The notes under the pieces were generated by a model. It did no database searches, was not told the origin of the DNA, and saw nothing but the letters and a program-made list of their open reading frames with translations. From Sphingomonas ginkgonis (GTDB taxonomy: Bacteria > Pseudomonadota > Alphaproteobacteria > Sphingomonadales > Sphingomonadaceae), in the NCBI RefSeq assembly GCF_003970925.1, contig NZ_RWJF01000001.1, forward strand, positions 428,501-492,500: a DNA stretch of 64,000 nt, in the 5' to 3' direction. Position 1 is the first letter of the stretch, and the number at the start of each line of letters is the position of its first letter. Made by a program: the position numbers and the translations under genes. Below, piece by piece: positions 35,774 to 45,043 of this stretch.

Positions 35774-35786
35774 TTCCCGCTACTCC

Positions 35787-35990
35787 TTACTTGAGGCCGT
35801 AGGGCGCCCAGAGCTTGACCCGCGCCGTATCGGCGTCGGCCAGCACTTCGGTGCCGCGGTTCTGGCGGATATACTTGGCGTTGTGGCTGATCAGCCGGTG
35901 GCGCTTGCCAGCGACCCCGTGCTTGATCTTGCCGGTCGCCGTGAGCTTGAAGCGCTTCTTGACGCCGCTCTTGGTCTTCAGCTTGGGCAT
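35787..35990 (-). CDS. rpmI: 50S ribosomal protein L35
   Basis: The 67-aa protein has the classic [20 protein letters not shown] start, a basic core and [16 protein letters not shown]. infC, often upstream, is absent here. A good promoter lies about 100 nt upstream. An AAGGAG ribosome-binding site precedes the ATG. Confidence 0.97.
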   Translation of the reverse strand: MPKLKTKSGVKKRFKLTATGKIKHGVAGKRHRLISHNAKYIRQNRGTEVLADADTARVKLWAPYGLK

Positions 35991-36090
35991 TTCGTCTCCT
36001 TGTGTCCCGTGCGGGACGACGTTTGCGAACAGCCACGGCAGCCCTTTCGGCCGGGCCGTTCATGTTTCCAACGAGCTTGGAAGCGACGCG

Positions 36091-36119
36091 CCTATAGGCA
36101 GGAGCCGCGCTCTTGTCGA
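36091..36119 (-). promoter_or_regulatory. Sigma-70 promoter of rpmI-rplT
   Basis: On the minus strand TCGACA (36119-36114) is separated by 17 nt from TATAGG (36096-36091), a good -35/-10 pair. It lies about 100 nt upstream of the rpmI start and leaves a structured leader that could hold a ribosomal-protein autoregulation site. Confidence 0.6.
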
Positions 36120-36126
36120 GTCGGGC

Positions 36127-36789
36127 TTACCAGGGGACCCGCGCGCCATCCCACTGGAAGAACTCACCCGCGTCCTTCGGTCCCAGGCCGGCGATGACCT
36201 TGCGCAGCCCGGCGATGCTCTCCTCGGGTTCGAGCGGGGCGCTCCGCCCGCCCATGCGGGTCTTGACCCAGCCTGGATGGAACATGGTCGCGATCACCCC
36301 CTGCGAGCGGGTTTCGAGCGCGAGGTTGCGCCATGCCATGTTGAGCGCGGTCTTTGACGAGCGATAGGCGAGGTAGCCGCCCGAGCTGTTGTCGGCGATC
36401 GACCCCATGCGGGTGCTGATCGCGATGAGCTTGCCGCGCGCCTCCGCGACCCGCGGCAGGACGGCGCGGGCAAGCAGATAGGGGGCGATGGTGTTGACGG
36501 TGAAGGTCCGGCCCCACTCGGCCGCGGCGTTCGCGTCGTCGACCGCGCCGGGTCCGTAGGTGCCGGCATTGGCCACCAGCAGGTCGAGCGGGCCGTCGAG
36601 CCGATCGCCGACCCGGGCGACCTGGTCGAGGTCGTTTAGATCGAGTTGCTCGACCCGGACGCCGAGCTGGCTCAGCTCCGGGCTCTCCTCGCGGGCGGTG
36701 ACGATGACGGTCCAGCCGTCGGCGGCATATTGGCGCGCGAACTCGAGCCCGAGCCCGCGGTTCGCGCCTGTAATGAGGACAATAGGCAT
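36127..36789 (-). CDS. SDR family NAD(P)-dependent oxidoreductase
   Basis: The 220-aa Rossmann protein begins MPIVLITGANRGLGLEFAR (glycine-rich TGANRGLG), has NAGTYGPGA and the catalytic YRSSK, with the upstream Ser in ISTRMGS. It resembles classical short-chain dehydrogenases of the C-factor type. The substrate is unknown. It lies just downstream of prs on the same strand. Confidence 0.88.
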   Translation of the reverse strand: MPIVLITGANRGLGLEFARQYAADGWTVIVTAREESPELSQLGVRVEQLDLNDLDQVARVGDRLDGPLDLLVANAGTYGPGAVDDANAAAEWGRTFTVNTIAPYLLARAVLPRVAEARGKLIAISTRMGSIADNSSGGYLAYRSSKTALNMAWRNLALETRSQGVIATMFHPGWVKTRMGGRSAPLEPEESIAGLRKVIAGLGPKDAGEFFQWDGARVPW

Positions 36790-36821
36790 GCCGCATCAAC
36801 GCGGGCGGCGCGACGGGTTCC

Positions 36822-37757
36822 CTAGTCGAACAGGCTCGACACGCTGCTTTCGTCGGCGATGCGGCGGATCGCCTCGGCGATCAGGGGAGCGATGGTCAGG
36901 CGGCGGACCTTGCAGTCCTTGGGGTCGGGTTCGCCGCTCCAGATCGAATCGGTGACGACCAGCTCGCTCAGCTCCGACCTGGCGACCCGGCTCACCGCCG
37001 CGCCGGACAGTACGCCGTGGGTCGAGTAGGCGACCACCTCGATCGCCCCCTGCTGCTTGAGCGCGGCGGCGGCGTTGCACAGCGTTCCGGCGGAATCGAC
37101 GATGTCGTCGATCAGGATGCAGAAGCGATCCGTCACGTCGCCGATGATGTTCATGACCTCGGACTCGCCGGCCCGCTCGCGCCGCTTGTCGACGATCGCC
37201 AGCGGGGCGTTGCTGAGCCGCTTGGCGAGCCCGCGGGCGCGGACCACGCCGCCGACGTCGGGCGAGACGACGGTGATCGGCTGGGTGGCGAAGCGGGCCT
37301 GGATGTCCGCCGCCATCACCGGCGCGCCCCACAGATTGTCGGTCGGGATATCGAAGAAGCCCTGGATCTGCCCGGCGTGGAGGTCGACCGAGAGGACCCG
37401 GTCGGCGCCCGCGGTGGTGATGAGGTTGGCCACAAGCTTGGCGCTGATCGGGGTGCGCGGGCCGGGCTTGCGGTCCTGCCGGGCATAGCCGAAATAGGGG
37501 AGGACGGCGGTGATCCGCTTGGCCGAGGCGCGCTTCAGCGCGTCGATGCAGATCAGCAGCTCCATCAGATTGTCGTTGGCCGGGTAGCTCGACGACTGGA
37601 TCACGAACACGTCCTCGCCGCGGACATTCTCGAGGATTTCGACGAAGATCTCCTCGTCGGCGAAGCGGCGGACGCTGGCCTGGGTCAGCGGCAGTTCGAG
37701 ATAGTCGCTGATCGCCTTGGCGAGCGGCAGGTTGGAATTGCCGGCGAGCAGTTTCAT
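36822..37757 (-). CDS. prs: Ribose-phosphate pyrophosphokinase
   Basis: Prs makes PRPP from ribose-5-phosphate and ATP for nucleotide, His and Trp synthesis. The 311-aa protein has [14 protein letters not shown], the flexible loop around [17 protein letters not shown] and the ribose-phosphate loop [14 protein letters not shown]. Start ATG 37757. The divergent nadE gene, also using PRPP-derived cofactors, begins 102 nt away. Confidence 0.96.
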   Translation of the reverse strand: MKLLAGNSNLPLAKAISDYLELPLTQASVRRFADEEIFVEILENVRGEDVFVIQSSSYPANDNLMELLICIDALKRASAKRITAVLPYFGYARQDRKPGPRTPISAKLVANLITTAGADRVLSVDLHAGQIQGFFDIPTDNLWGAPVMAADIQARFATQPITVVSPDVGGVVRARGLAKRLSNAPLAIVDKRRERAGESEVMNIIGDVTDRFCILIDDIVDSAGTLCNAAAALKQQGAIEVVAYSTHGVLSGAAVSRVARSELSELVVTDSIWSGEPDPKDCKVRRLTIAPLIAEAIRRIADESSVSSLFD

Positions 37758-37859
37758 GCGGTCCCCCGAGGTACGATCCTCGCCTTCCTCTAGCGGGCGC
37801 CGGGCCCGCGCGGAAGGCGGCTTTGCCCGCCCTAGCGACTCTCGCTACAGGCTCGGCCG

Positions 37860-39518
37860 ATGACCGACCGGCTGACCATCGCCCTCGCCCAGATGAACCA
37901 GCGCGTCGGCGACCTCGCCGGCAACGCCGAGGCAATCCTCGAGGTGCGCCGCCGTGCCGGCGACGTCGACCTGGTGGTGGTGCCCGAGCTCCAGCTGACC
38001 GGCTATCCGCCCGAGGACCTGGTGCTCAAGCCGAGCTTCGTCCGGCGCACGATGGAGGAGGCGGCGCGGCTGGTCGCGCTGACCGCCGACGGCGGCCCCG
38101 CGCTGGCGTTCGGAACGATTGTCGAACAGGACGGCCGGCGCTTCAACGCGCTCGTCGTCGCCGAGGGCGGGCGCGAGCTGTTCGTCACGCTCAAGCGCGA
38201 GCTCCCCAACTACGGCACGTTCGACGAGAAGCGCATCTTCGACAGCGGCCCGCTGCCCGAGCTGTTCGCCTTCCGCGGCGCGAAGATCGGCTTCCCGATC
38301 TGTGAGGACATCTGGCTCGAGGATGTCTGCGAGCATCTCGCCGCGGCCGGCGCCGACTTCTTCCTCGTCCCCAACGGCAGCCCCTACGAGCTCGACAAGG
38401 ACGAGCGCCGGCAGACGCTGGTGCGGAGCCGGGTCGCCACCACCGGATGTCCGATCGCCTATCTCAACCGGGTCGGCGGGCAGGACGAACTGGTGTTCGA
38501 CGGCAGCAGCTTCGTGGTCGCGGCCGACGGCGAGCTGGTCGTCCAGATGCCCGACTGGGACGAGGCGCTGCTCGTCACCGAATGGGTGCGCGGCGCCGAT
38601 GGCTGGTCCTGCGTGACCCGTGCCTCGCACGCGCTCGACGACCATCCGGCCGACATCTACCAGGCGATGATCGTCGGGCTGCGCGACTATGTCGGCCGCA
38701 ACCGCTTCCCGGGCGTGGTGCTCGGCCTCTCGGGCGGGATCGACAGCGCGCTGTCGGCGGCGATCGCGGTGGACGCGCTCGGCCCGGACAAGGTGTGGGG
38801 GGTGATGCTTCCGTCGGGCTACACGAGCGGCGAGAGCGTGGCGGACGCCAGGGGTAGCGCCGACCTGTTGGGGATCCGCCATGACGTCATCTCGATCCGC
38901 CCCGGGGTCGAGGCGCTCGCCACCATGCTGGAGGATGCGTTCGCGGGCGAGCAGCCCGGGCTCGCCGAGGAGAATATCCAGTCGCGGCTGCGGATGGTGA
39001 CGCTGATGGCGCTCAGCAACAAGTTCGGACACATGCTGCTCACCACCGGCAACAAGAGCGAGATGAGCGTCGGCTACGCCACGCTCTACGGCGACATGGC
39101 GGGCGGCTACAATGTGCTGAAGGACGCTTACAAGACGACGGTCTTCACGCTTTCGCGCTGGCGCAACGCGAATCGCCCGGAGGGCGCGCTCGGCCCGGCC
39201 GGGCCGGTGATGCCCGAGCGGGTGATCACCAAGCCGCCCTCGGCCGAGCTTCGCCCCGACCAGAAGGACGAGGACAGCTTGCCGCCCTACGAGCTGCTCG
39301 ACGCCATCCTCGTCGGGCTGGTCGACGAGGAGCTGTCGGTCGCCGAGGTGTGCGGGCGGACCGGGGCCGAGCGCCCGCTCGTCGCCGAGATCGAGCGGCT
39401 GGTCCTGCTTGCCGAGTACAAGCGTCGCCAGGCCCCGCCGGGGGTCAAGATCGGCGGCCGCAACTTCGGGCGCGACCGCCGCTATCCGATCACCAACGGC
39501 TTCCGGACGGGCAACTGA
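37860..39518 (+). CDS. nadE: Glutamine-dependent NAD+ synthase
   Basis: This is the last step of NAD synthesis. The 552-aa protein has an N-terminal nitrilase-type glutaminase (about 5-265; Glu in VVPELQLTGYPPEDL, Lys in LKRELPNYG, Cys in FPICEDIW). The C-terminal synthetase has GLSGGIDSALSAAIA and TGNKSEMSVGYATLYGD. The last region carries LDAILVGLVDEELSV. gltX follows one base after its stop. Confidence 0.96.
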   Translation: MTDRLTIALAQMNQRVGDLAGNAEAILEVRRRAGDVDLVVVPELQLTGYPPEDLVLKPSFVRRTMEEAARLVALTADGGPALAFGTIVEQDGRRFNALVVAEGGRELFVTLKRELPNYGTFDEKRIFDSGPLPELFAFRGAKIGFPICEDIWLEDVCEHLAAAGADFFLVPNGSPYELDKDERRQTLVRSRVATTGCPIAYLNRVGGQDELVFDGSSFVVAADGELVVQMPDWDEALLVTEWVRGADGWSCVTRASHALDDHPADIYQAMIVGLRDYVGRNRFPGVVLGLSGGIDSALSAAIAVDALGPDKVWGVMLPSGYTSGESVADARGSADLLGIRHDVISIRPGVEALATMLEDAFAGEQPGLAEENIQSRLRMVTLMALSNKFGHMLLTTGNKSEMSVGYATLYGDMAGGYNVLKDAYKTTVFTLSRWRNANRPEGALGPAGPVMPERVITKPPSAELRPDQKDEDSLPPYELLDAILVGLVDEELSVAEVCGRTGAERPLVAEIERLVLLAEYKRRQAPPGVKIGGRNFGRDRRYPITNGFRTGN

Positions 39519-39519
39519 G

Positions 39520-40836
39520 ATGAGCATCGTCACCCGCTTCGCGCCCTCGCCGACCGGCCGGCTGCATGTCGGCAACATCCGGACCGCGCTTCACAACTTC
39601 CTGTTCGCCCGGCGCCACGGCGGCCGCTTCCTGCTGCGAATCGACGATACGGATGCGGAGCGTTCGACCGTCGGATTCGACCAGGCGATCCGCGACGATC
39701 TGACGTGGCTGGGGCTCGGTTGGGACAGGCTGGAGCGGCAGTCGGCGCGCACCGGCCGCTACGAGGAGGGGTTCGAGCGGCTGCGTGCGGCCGGGCGGGT
39801 CTATGCCTGCTACGAGACGCCGCAGGAGCTCGACCTCCGCCGCAAGATCCTGCTCGGGCGCGGGCTGCCGCCGGTCTACGAGCGGCCGGAGGGCGAGAAT
39901 GCGCCGGTCGATGGACGCCGGCCGCACTGGCGCTTCCGTCTCGACCACCAGGCGCCGATCGGCTGGAGCGACCTCATCCGCGGCGAGCAGAGGTTCGATC
40001 CGTCGCTGCTGAGCGATCCCGTGGTCCGCCGCGAGGACGGCAGCTGGCTCTACCTCCTGCCGAGCGTGATCGACGACATCGACATGGGCGTGACGCATAT
40101 CGTCCGCGGCGAGGATCATGTCTCGAACAGCGCGGTGCAAATCCAGATGTTCGCCGCGCTCGGCGCCGGCGTTCCCGCCTTCGCGCACGAGGCGTTGCTG
40201 GTCGCGGCCGAGGGGAAGCTGTCCAAGCGGCTCGGCGCGACCGGGGTCGACGCGCTTCGGGAAGCGGGGATCGAGCCGATGGCCCTGCTCTCGCTGCTGG
40301 CCCGGATCGGCACCTCGCAGCCGGTCGAGCCGATCGGCCGGCTCGAGACGCTCGCCGACGATTTCGACTTCGCCCATTTCGGCCGCGCCCCCGCGCACTT
40401 CGACCTGCACGAGGTGGAGCTGCTCAACAGCCGGCTGCTGCACCAGCTCGACTTCGCGGCGGTGAAGGCGCGGCTGCCGCAAGGGGTTGCCGAGGCGGAC
40501 TGGGCGCTGCTGCGCGGCAATATCGCGCATCTGAGCGAGTTCGCCGACTGGCTGCCGGTGCTCGATGGCGAGATCGGACCGCCGGTGCTGGCCGCCGAGG
40601 ACCGGGCCTTCCTCCGCGACGCCGCCGCGGCCGCCGACGCGCTCGACTGGGCGGCTGGCCCGTGGGCAGCGCTGACCCAGGCCCTGAAGGCGAGCAGCGG
40701 GCGCAAGGGCAAGCCGCTGTTCCTCCCGCTCCGACTCGCGCTGACCGGGCGCGAGAGTGGGCCGGAGATGGCGCCCCTCGTCGAACGGATCGGCCGCGAG
40801 CGCAGTCTCGATCGCCTCCGCGCCGCCTCAAGCTGA
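39520..40836 (+). CDS. gltX: Glutamyl-tRNA synthetase (gltX-like)
   Basis: The 438-aa class I enzyme starts TRFAPSPTGRLHVGNIRTAL (HIGH-like) and has GKLSKRLGATG as the KMSKS-type motif. It also has HIVRGEDHVSNSAVQIQMFAALGA. A short C-terminal anticodon-binding part follows. Sphingomonads and relatives often carry two GltX paralogs with discriminating or non-discriminating roles. I cannot tell which this one is. Confidence 0.93.
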   Translation: MSIVTRFAPSPTGRLHVGNIRTALHNFLFARRHGGRFLLRIDDTDAERSTVGFDQAIRDDLTWLGLGWDRLERQSARTGRYEEGFERLRAAGRVYACYETPQELDLRRKILLGRGLPPVYERPEGENAPVDGRRPHWRFRLDHQAPIGWSDLIRGEQRFDPSLLSDPVVRREDGSWLYLLPSVIDDIDMGVTHIVRGEDHVSNSAVQIQMFAALGAGVPAFAHEALLVAAEGKLSKRLGATGVDALREAGIEPMALLSLLARIGTSQPVEPIGRLETLADDFDFAHFGRAPAHFDLHEVELLNSRLLHQLDFAAVKARLPQGVAEADWALLRGNIAHLSEFADWLPVLDGEIGPPVLAAEDRAFLRDAAAAADALDWAAGPWAALTQALKASSGRKGKPLFLPLRLALTGRESGPEMAPLVERIGRERSLDRLRAASS

Positions 40837-40882
40837 CCACCGCCTTCCGGTCAAAGAGTCCCCTCTTGCGCTGCCTATGTGA

Positions 40883-40908
40883 TGATGTAACATCCACTCA
40901 CCAGTGAG
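40883..40908. promoter_or_regulatory. Two palindromes upstream of the TonB-like gene
   Basis: GATGT-A-ACATC (about 40884-40894) is followed by CTCAC-CA-GTGAG (40897-40908), which ends next to the GAGGAGG ribosome-binding site. They may be operators or an RNA switch controlling tonB. I cannot match them to a known regulator. Confidence 0.4.
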
Positions 40909-40919
40909 AGGAGGTTGCC

Positions 40920-41603
40920 ATGCTCGACTATGCTTCCGCCCGTCGTCCCGCTCACCAGCGCCACCCGGTGGCGCTCGGCCTGATCATCGCCGGACACGCC
41001 GCCGCGCTGTTCGCCGTGATCACCGCCAAGATGGAGGTCGGAACGCCCTGGCACCCGGTCATCACCCGGATCACCGAAGTCCCGCTGCCGCCCGACTCGC
41101 CGCCGTTGCCGCCGCCGCCCAAGGCCGACCCGCGCCCCACCCCCCATCCGCAGTCGATCAGCAGCATCGATCGGCCGGTCGAGAAGGTCGTCCTCCCCCT
41201 TCCTGGCGGCCCGGTCACCGTGCCCGGGCCGACCGCCGGTCCCGATCCCTTTCCGATCGGCCCGGTCGTCCAGCCCCCGCCGCCGCTCCCCCCGCCGTTG
41301 CCCAAGACCGATCCGGTTCGCCGCGACGCCGTGCTCGCCACCAGTGCCGACGAGCTCCGCCCGCCATATCCGGAAGCGATGCGCCGGCTCGAGAAGGAAG
41401 CCACGCTCCAGCTCCGGCTCAGCATTGACGAGCGCGGGCGGGTGACGGCGGTCGAGCCGATCGGCCCGGCCGAGCCCGCCTTCCTCGACAGCGCGCGACG
41501 GCAGATCCTGTCGCACTGGCGCTACCGGCCGGCCACCGAGGATGGGCGACCGGTCGCGACCAGCCTGGTGATCCGCCTCCGCTTCCAGCTCGACGAGGGC
41601 TGA
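40920..41603 (+). CDS. TonB-family energy transducer
   Basis: The 227-aa protein has an N-terminal membrane anchor (ALGLIIAGHAAALFAVITAK), a long Pro-rich spacer (about 50-150) and the C-terminal TonB domain (about 150-225; PPYPEAMRRLEKEATLQLRLSIDERGRV, FLDSARRQILSHWRY). It would energise outer-membrane receptors together with ExbB/ExbD, which are not in the window. A strong GAGAGGAGG site precedes the ATG. Confidence 0.85.
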   Translation: MLDYASARRPAHQRHPVALGLIIAGHAAALFAVITAKMEVGTPWHPVITRITEVPLPPDSPPLPPPPKADPRPTPHPQSISSIDRPVEKVVLPLPGGPVTVPGPTAGPDPFPIGPVVQPPPPLPPPLPKTDPVRRDAVLATSADELRPPYPEAMRRLEKEATLQLRLSIDERGRVTAVEPIGPAEPAFLDSARRQILSHWRYRPATEDGRPVATSLVIRLRFQLDEG

Positions 41604-41660
41604 GCCCGGTTCCGCGGCGGGGGCTGGCACCCGGCCCGCTCCCGCCCTATCTCTTTCCGC

Positions 41661-41981
41661 ATGGGTTTCTTTCCCCGTCCCGCTTCGCCCCGCGACGCCA
41701 TCGCCGACCTGCTGACCGTCATGCGCCGACGCAGCCGGACCCAGTGGCTCGGCGTTGCCTTCGCCCTGCTGGCGACCGCGATCGTGCTCATCCTCTTCTA
41801 CGTCGACCCGCAGGTGAACACCGCGCCGCCGCGCACCATCACCTTCGTCGACAGCTGGCCCGCCAACCGCACCGACGCGCAGATCGAGGCCGACCAGAAG
41901 AAGGACCAGGCGGCGCGCGAGAAGGCGGCCAAGGCCAAGCAGGCCGAGTTCCAGAAGATCCAGAAGTCGTTCGGCATGTGA
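41661..41981 (+). CDS. Small single-span membrane protein
   Basis: The 106-aa protein has a cytoplasmic Arg-rich N-terminus, one hydrophobic helix (LGVAFALLATAIVLILFYV, about 30-48) and a C-terminal charged, coiled-coil-like tail (EADQKKDQAAREKAAKAKQAEFQ). No family recognised. Its stop overlaps the ribD GTG, so it is coupled to ribD. Confidence 0.7.
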   Translation: MGFFPRPASPRDAIADLLTVMRRRSRTQWLGVAFALLATAIVLILFYVDPQVNTAPPRTITFVDSWPANRTDAQIEADQKKDQAAREKAAKAKQAEFQKIQKSFGM

Positions 41982-42958
41982 GCGACGACGGGGGGCATAT
42001 GGCGGAGGCGGTGGCGCTCGGCGCCGCCATGCGCGGGCGGACCGCTCCCAATCCCAACGTCGGCTGCGTGATCGTCCGCGACGGGGTGGTCGCCGGCCGC
42101 GGCGCCACCCAGCCGGGTGGCCGGCCCCACGCCGAGGCGGTCGCGCTGGCCGAGGCCGGCGAGCGGGCGCGCGGGGCCACCCTTCACACCAGCCTCGAGC
42201 CCTGCGCGCACCGCAGTCACCGCGGCCCGACCTGCGCCGCGTTGATCGCGGGAGCGGGCGTGGCGCGGGTGGTCGCGGCGATCGAGGACCCGGACCCGCG
42301 GACCCGCGGCGAGGGCTTCGCCATGCTCCGCGCCGCGGGGGTGGAAGTCAGCGTCGGCGCGGGCGCCGAGGCGGCCCGGCGGAGCATGGAGGGCTTCCTA
42401 ACCCGGCTCGCGCTGGGCCGCCCCTATGTCACGCTCAAGCTTGCGCTCTCGATCGACGGCAAGATCGCGCTTCCCTCCGGCGAGTCCAAGTGGATCACCG
42501 GCGGCGACGCGCGCGCGCACGTTCATCTCGCCCGTGCCCAGGCGGACATGATCCTGGTCGGGCGCGGCACCTTGCTCGCCGACCAGCCGCGCCTCGATGT
42601 CCGCCTCCCGGGGCTGGAGGACCGCTCGCCGCGCCGAGCGCTGCTCACCCGCGGCGAACCGGTCGCGGGGTGGGAAATCCTCCGCTCGCCAGAAGACATC
42701 TTCCGCCTCCATAACGTCAACGACCTGCTGGTCGAGGGCGGGTCGGGCGCCGCCACCGCCTTCCTCTCCGCCGACCTCGTCGACCGGATCCTCATCTACC
42801 GGGCGCCGATCATCATCGGCGAAGGGCGCTCGGCGCTCGGCTATATCGGGCTGGAGGCGATCGCCGACGCGCACGGGCGCTGGCGCTCGGCCGACGGGCG
42901 CTCGCTCGGGGTCGACCGGCTCGAGGTCTACGAACGGGTGCGCGAGCCGGCCGCATAG
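41978..42958 (+). CDS. ribD: Bifunctional riboflavin biosynthesis deaminase/reductase RibD
   Basis: RibD deaminates and reduces the pyrimidine intermediate of riboflavin synthesis. The 326-aa protein has the N-terminal deaminase (PHAEAVAL, EPCAHRSHRGPTCAALI Zn site) and C-terminal reductase (YVTLKLALSIDGKIAL, ESKWITGGDARAHVH, NDLLVEGGSGAATAF). The GTG start at 41978 overlaps the upstream stop (GTGA). The 3' end overlaps the convergent oxygenase by 31 nt. Confidence 0.93.
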   Translation: MSDDGGHMAEAVALGAAMRGRTAPNPNVGCVIVRDGVVAGRGATQPGGRPHAEAVALAEAGERARGATLHTSLEPCAHRSHRGPTCAALIAGAGVARVVAAIEDPDPRTRGEGFAMLRAAGVEVSVGAGAEAARRSMEGFLTRLALGRPYVTLKLALSIDGKIALPSGESKWITGGDARAHVHLARAQADMILVGRGTLLADQPRLDVRLPGLEDRSPRRALLTRGEPVAGWEILRSPEDIFRLHNVNDLLVEGGSGAATAFLSADLVDRILIYRAPIIIGEGRSALGYIGLEAIADAHGRWRSADGRSLGVDRLEVYERVREPAA

Positions 42959-43572
42959 CCGATCTCGCGATACCATTTGGTCAGCACATATTTGACCCCG
43001 CGCCGCACCTTCATGCCTTGGTGCAGGGTCGCCGGGTTGGGGCTGCCGTCGGGAAGCAAATTATTCCAGGCGAGCAGCTTGCCCGCCTCCGGCTGGACCG
43101 TCTTGCCGATCGCCTTGAACCGCGTCGCGCCGCCGTCCTCGACGAGGTTGAGGTAGATCATCGCGGTCCAGCTGCGCTGTCCGGCCTCGGCGCAGTGGAG
43201 GAAATAGTCGGCGCGGCCCGGCTCGAACGTGTCGGTGTGCGGCTTGAACTCCTGCCCGGGGGCGTAGCGCTGCCCCTGCAGCGGCTCGCCGAGCGGTTCG
43301 CCCAGCCCGAGCAGCGCGTCGATCCGCCGCTCCACCGCCGCGACAGCGGGGTCGCCGCCGTCGAGATCACCGGTTTCGCTGGTCCGGAACTGCGTCTGGC
43401 CGAGATCGTCGGCGATGGTCGAGGGGCGGCGCACCCGGTCGATCCGCTCGATCATCGCCGCGCAGCTTGCCGGGTCGAGGAAGTCGCGGACGACGAACAG
43501 GTCGAGTGCGGCGTTCGGCACCCGCTGCACCCCCGGCGTGGACCGCAGCCGCTGGCCCGGGCCGTCGACCAT
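42928..43572 (-). CDS. 2OG-Fe(II) oxygenase (prolyl 4-hydroxylase type)
   Basis: The 214-aa protein has the double-stranded beta-helix iron site HTD (KPHTDTF), a distal His (LHQGMKVRRG) and Lys (KYVLTKWY). It also has RYAPGQEFKPHTDTFEPG and AMIYLNLVEDGGATRF. This fits the P4Hc/procollagen-hydroxylase-like family; its substrate is unknown. ATG 43572 is chosen because the upstream in-frame extension lies within the next gene. Confidence 0.85.
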   Translation of the reverse strand: MVDGPGQRLRSTPGVQRVPNAALDLFVVRDFLDPASCAAMIERIDRVRRPSTIADDLGQTQFRTSETGDLDGGDPAVAAVERRIDALLGLGEPLGEPLQGQRYAPGQEFKPHTDTFEPGRADYFLHCAEAGQRSWTAMIYLNLVEDGGATRFKAIGKTVQPEAGKLLAWNNLLPDGSPNPATLHQGMKVRRGVKYVLTKWYREIGYAAGSRTRS

Positions 43573-43577
43573 GCGGA

Positions 43578-44384
43578 CTAGCGGGCCGAGCCCGACAGCA
43601 GGGCCGCGCTCTCGATCTCGTCGAGCGCGCGGTGCACCCCGACATAGCGTCGCGCCCGCATCACCCAGCCGCCGGCGCCGTTCGCGCCGGGCAGGCGCAT
43701 CGTCTCGGCCAGCGCCTGGTCCACCTGGCCCGAGGCGAGGCGGGCCTGCGCGCGGTCGAAGGTGGCGGCCGGCCGCGGGCTCGGCACGTCGGAGCGGCGG
43801 ATCGAGACAAGCGAGCCGAGCTCGCGCCGGGTCGCCGTCCACCAGCTCTCGTTGGGGCCGCTGGTCCGCAGCGCCGGCCCGAGCGCCTCATATTCGTCCT
43901 CCAGCTGGTCGAGCCGGACGGGGTCGCGAGCCCCGGTGATCACGGTCGAGACCGCGTTTGGATGGGCGTTGCCGAAGCGGTCGACGAGCAGGCCCTCGAG
44001 ATAGCCCAGCGGCACGCCCCGATCGACCGCGCGGCGCGCGGCAAAGGCGACCAGCAGCGCGTCGGCCCGGCCGGCCGAGCCTTCGGCCCGCTGGGTCGCG
44101 TTCTCGACCCGGGCGAGCCGTTCCTCGAGCATGGCGATCCGGGCCTCCGCCTCGGCGTCCGCGGCTGCCAGCGTGCCTGCAGCCGGGGCCGGCTGGGCCA
44201 GCGCGGCGACCGTTCGCGCCGGGCTGCCGGCGTCGGTGCCGGCGCGAAAGCCGAAGAATTGCGCGGCCTGGTCGTTGTGGGCGAGGCCGTAGACCGCGGC
44301 GGCGGCGCCGCCGGCCATCAGTAGCAGGACCAGCAGCAGCCAGCCCAGCAGTCCAAGACCTCTCTGTTGACCGCTCATGCTCAT
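43578..44384 (-). CDS. Mitofilin-like (COG4223) inner-membrane protein
   Basis: The 268-aa protein has one N-terminal helix (LGLLGWLLLVLLLMAGGAAAAVYGL), then an Ala/Glu-rich coiled coil (about 75-110) and a helical C-terminus containing RAVDRGVPLGYLEGLLVDRFG and GVHRALDEI. Similar proteins lie after hemC-hemD in many alphaproteobacteria. The ATG overlaps the hemD stop (ATGA); ATG 44378 is an alternative. Confidence 0.78.
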   Translation of the reverse strand: MSMSGQQRGLGLLGWLLLVLLLMAGGAAAAVYGLAHNDQAAQFFGFRAGTDAGSPARTVAALAQPAPAAGTLAAADAEAEARIAMLEERLARVENATQRAEGSAGRADALLVAFAARRAVDRGVPLGYLEGLLVDRFGNAHPNAVSTVITGARDPVRLDQLEDEYEALGPALRTSGPNESWWTATRRELGSLVSIRRSDVPSPRPAATFDRAQARLASGQVDQALAETMRLPGANGAGGWVMRARRYVGVHRALDEIESAALLSGSAR

Positions 44385-45043
44385 CCCGCGCCGCCGTCAT
44401 GGCACAGCCGCGCCGCCAGCGGAAGCAGGACGGAATCGGCGGGCTCGGCGGCGGCTGCGACCCGCCTCCAGCCCGGGCCAGCGGCCGCGGCGGCGGCCGG
44501 GCTGATCGCCGCCACGCCGATCCGCCCGCGATCGAGCTGCTGCGCGTCCGCCAGCTCGGCCAGCCGCGCCCCGGCGCGGAGCGAATGGACCAGCGCGACC
44601 TGCCCTTCCAAGACCGCGAGCGGCGGGGCGGGAAGCATCGCCGAGCGATAGATGGGGATGGCGGTGACCGGCTGGCGCGCGGCGACCGCGATGCGGTCCT
44701 CGCCGCAGGGGTGGAGCAGGCGGAGGTGCGGGGGCAGATCCGAGAGCAGGGCCTGAACCCCGCCGGTGCCGCGGCTCGCCACCGCATAGCCCGCCGCCTC
44801 GGCCGCACGCGCAGTCGCCGCGCCCACCGCATGGACGGGCAGCTCGCGGCACCGCCCGTCCAGCATCCGGGCGGCATTGGCGCTGGTGAGGAGGAGCGCA
44901 TCGAAGCCGCCCGCCGGCAGCACCGCCGCGAGCGGCTGGATCTCGAACAGGGGAACGGCGATGGCCTCAAGACCCATGCCCCGCGCCCGCGCCATCGTCC
45001 GGCTCGCGCCGGGCTCGGGGCGGAGCACGACCAGCCCGGTCAC
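44381..45043 (-). CDS. hemD: Uroporphyrinogen-III synthase HemD
   Basis: HemD closes hydroxymethylbilane to uroporphyrinogen III. The 220-aa sequence is divergent, as usual for HemD: GLVVLRPEPGASRTM at the start, FDALLLTSANAARML and AVGAATARAAEAAGYAV. The assignment rests on these and on location directly after hemC, whose stop overlaps the hemD GTG start (GTGA). Confidence 0.88.
   Translation of the reverse strand: MTGLVVLRPEPGASRTMARARGMGLEAIAVPLFEIQPLAAVLPAGGFDALLLTSANAARMLDGRCRELPVHAVGAATARAAEAAGYAVASRGTGGVQALLSDLPPHLRLLHPCGEDRIAVAARQPVTAIPIYRSAMLPAPPLAVLEGQVALVHSLRAGARLAELADAQQLDRGRIGVAAISPAAAAAAGPGWRRVAAAAEPADSVLLPLAARLCHDGGAG

Noticed and set aside
41604..41980. FMN riboswitch upstream of ribD
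   Set aside because: The ribD gene is directly coupled to a small membrane-protein gene, and no conserved FMN-aptamer structure was recognised upstream.
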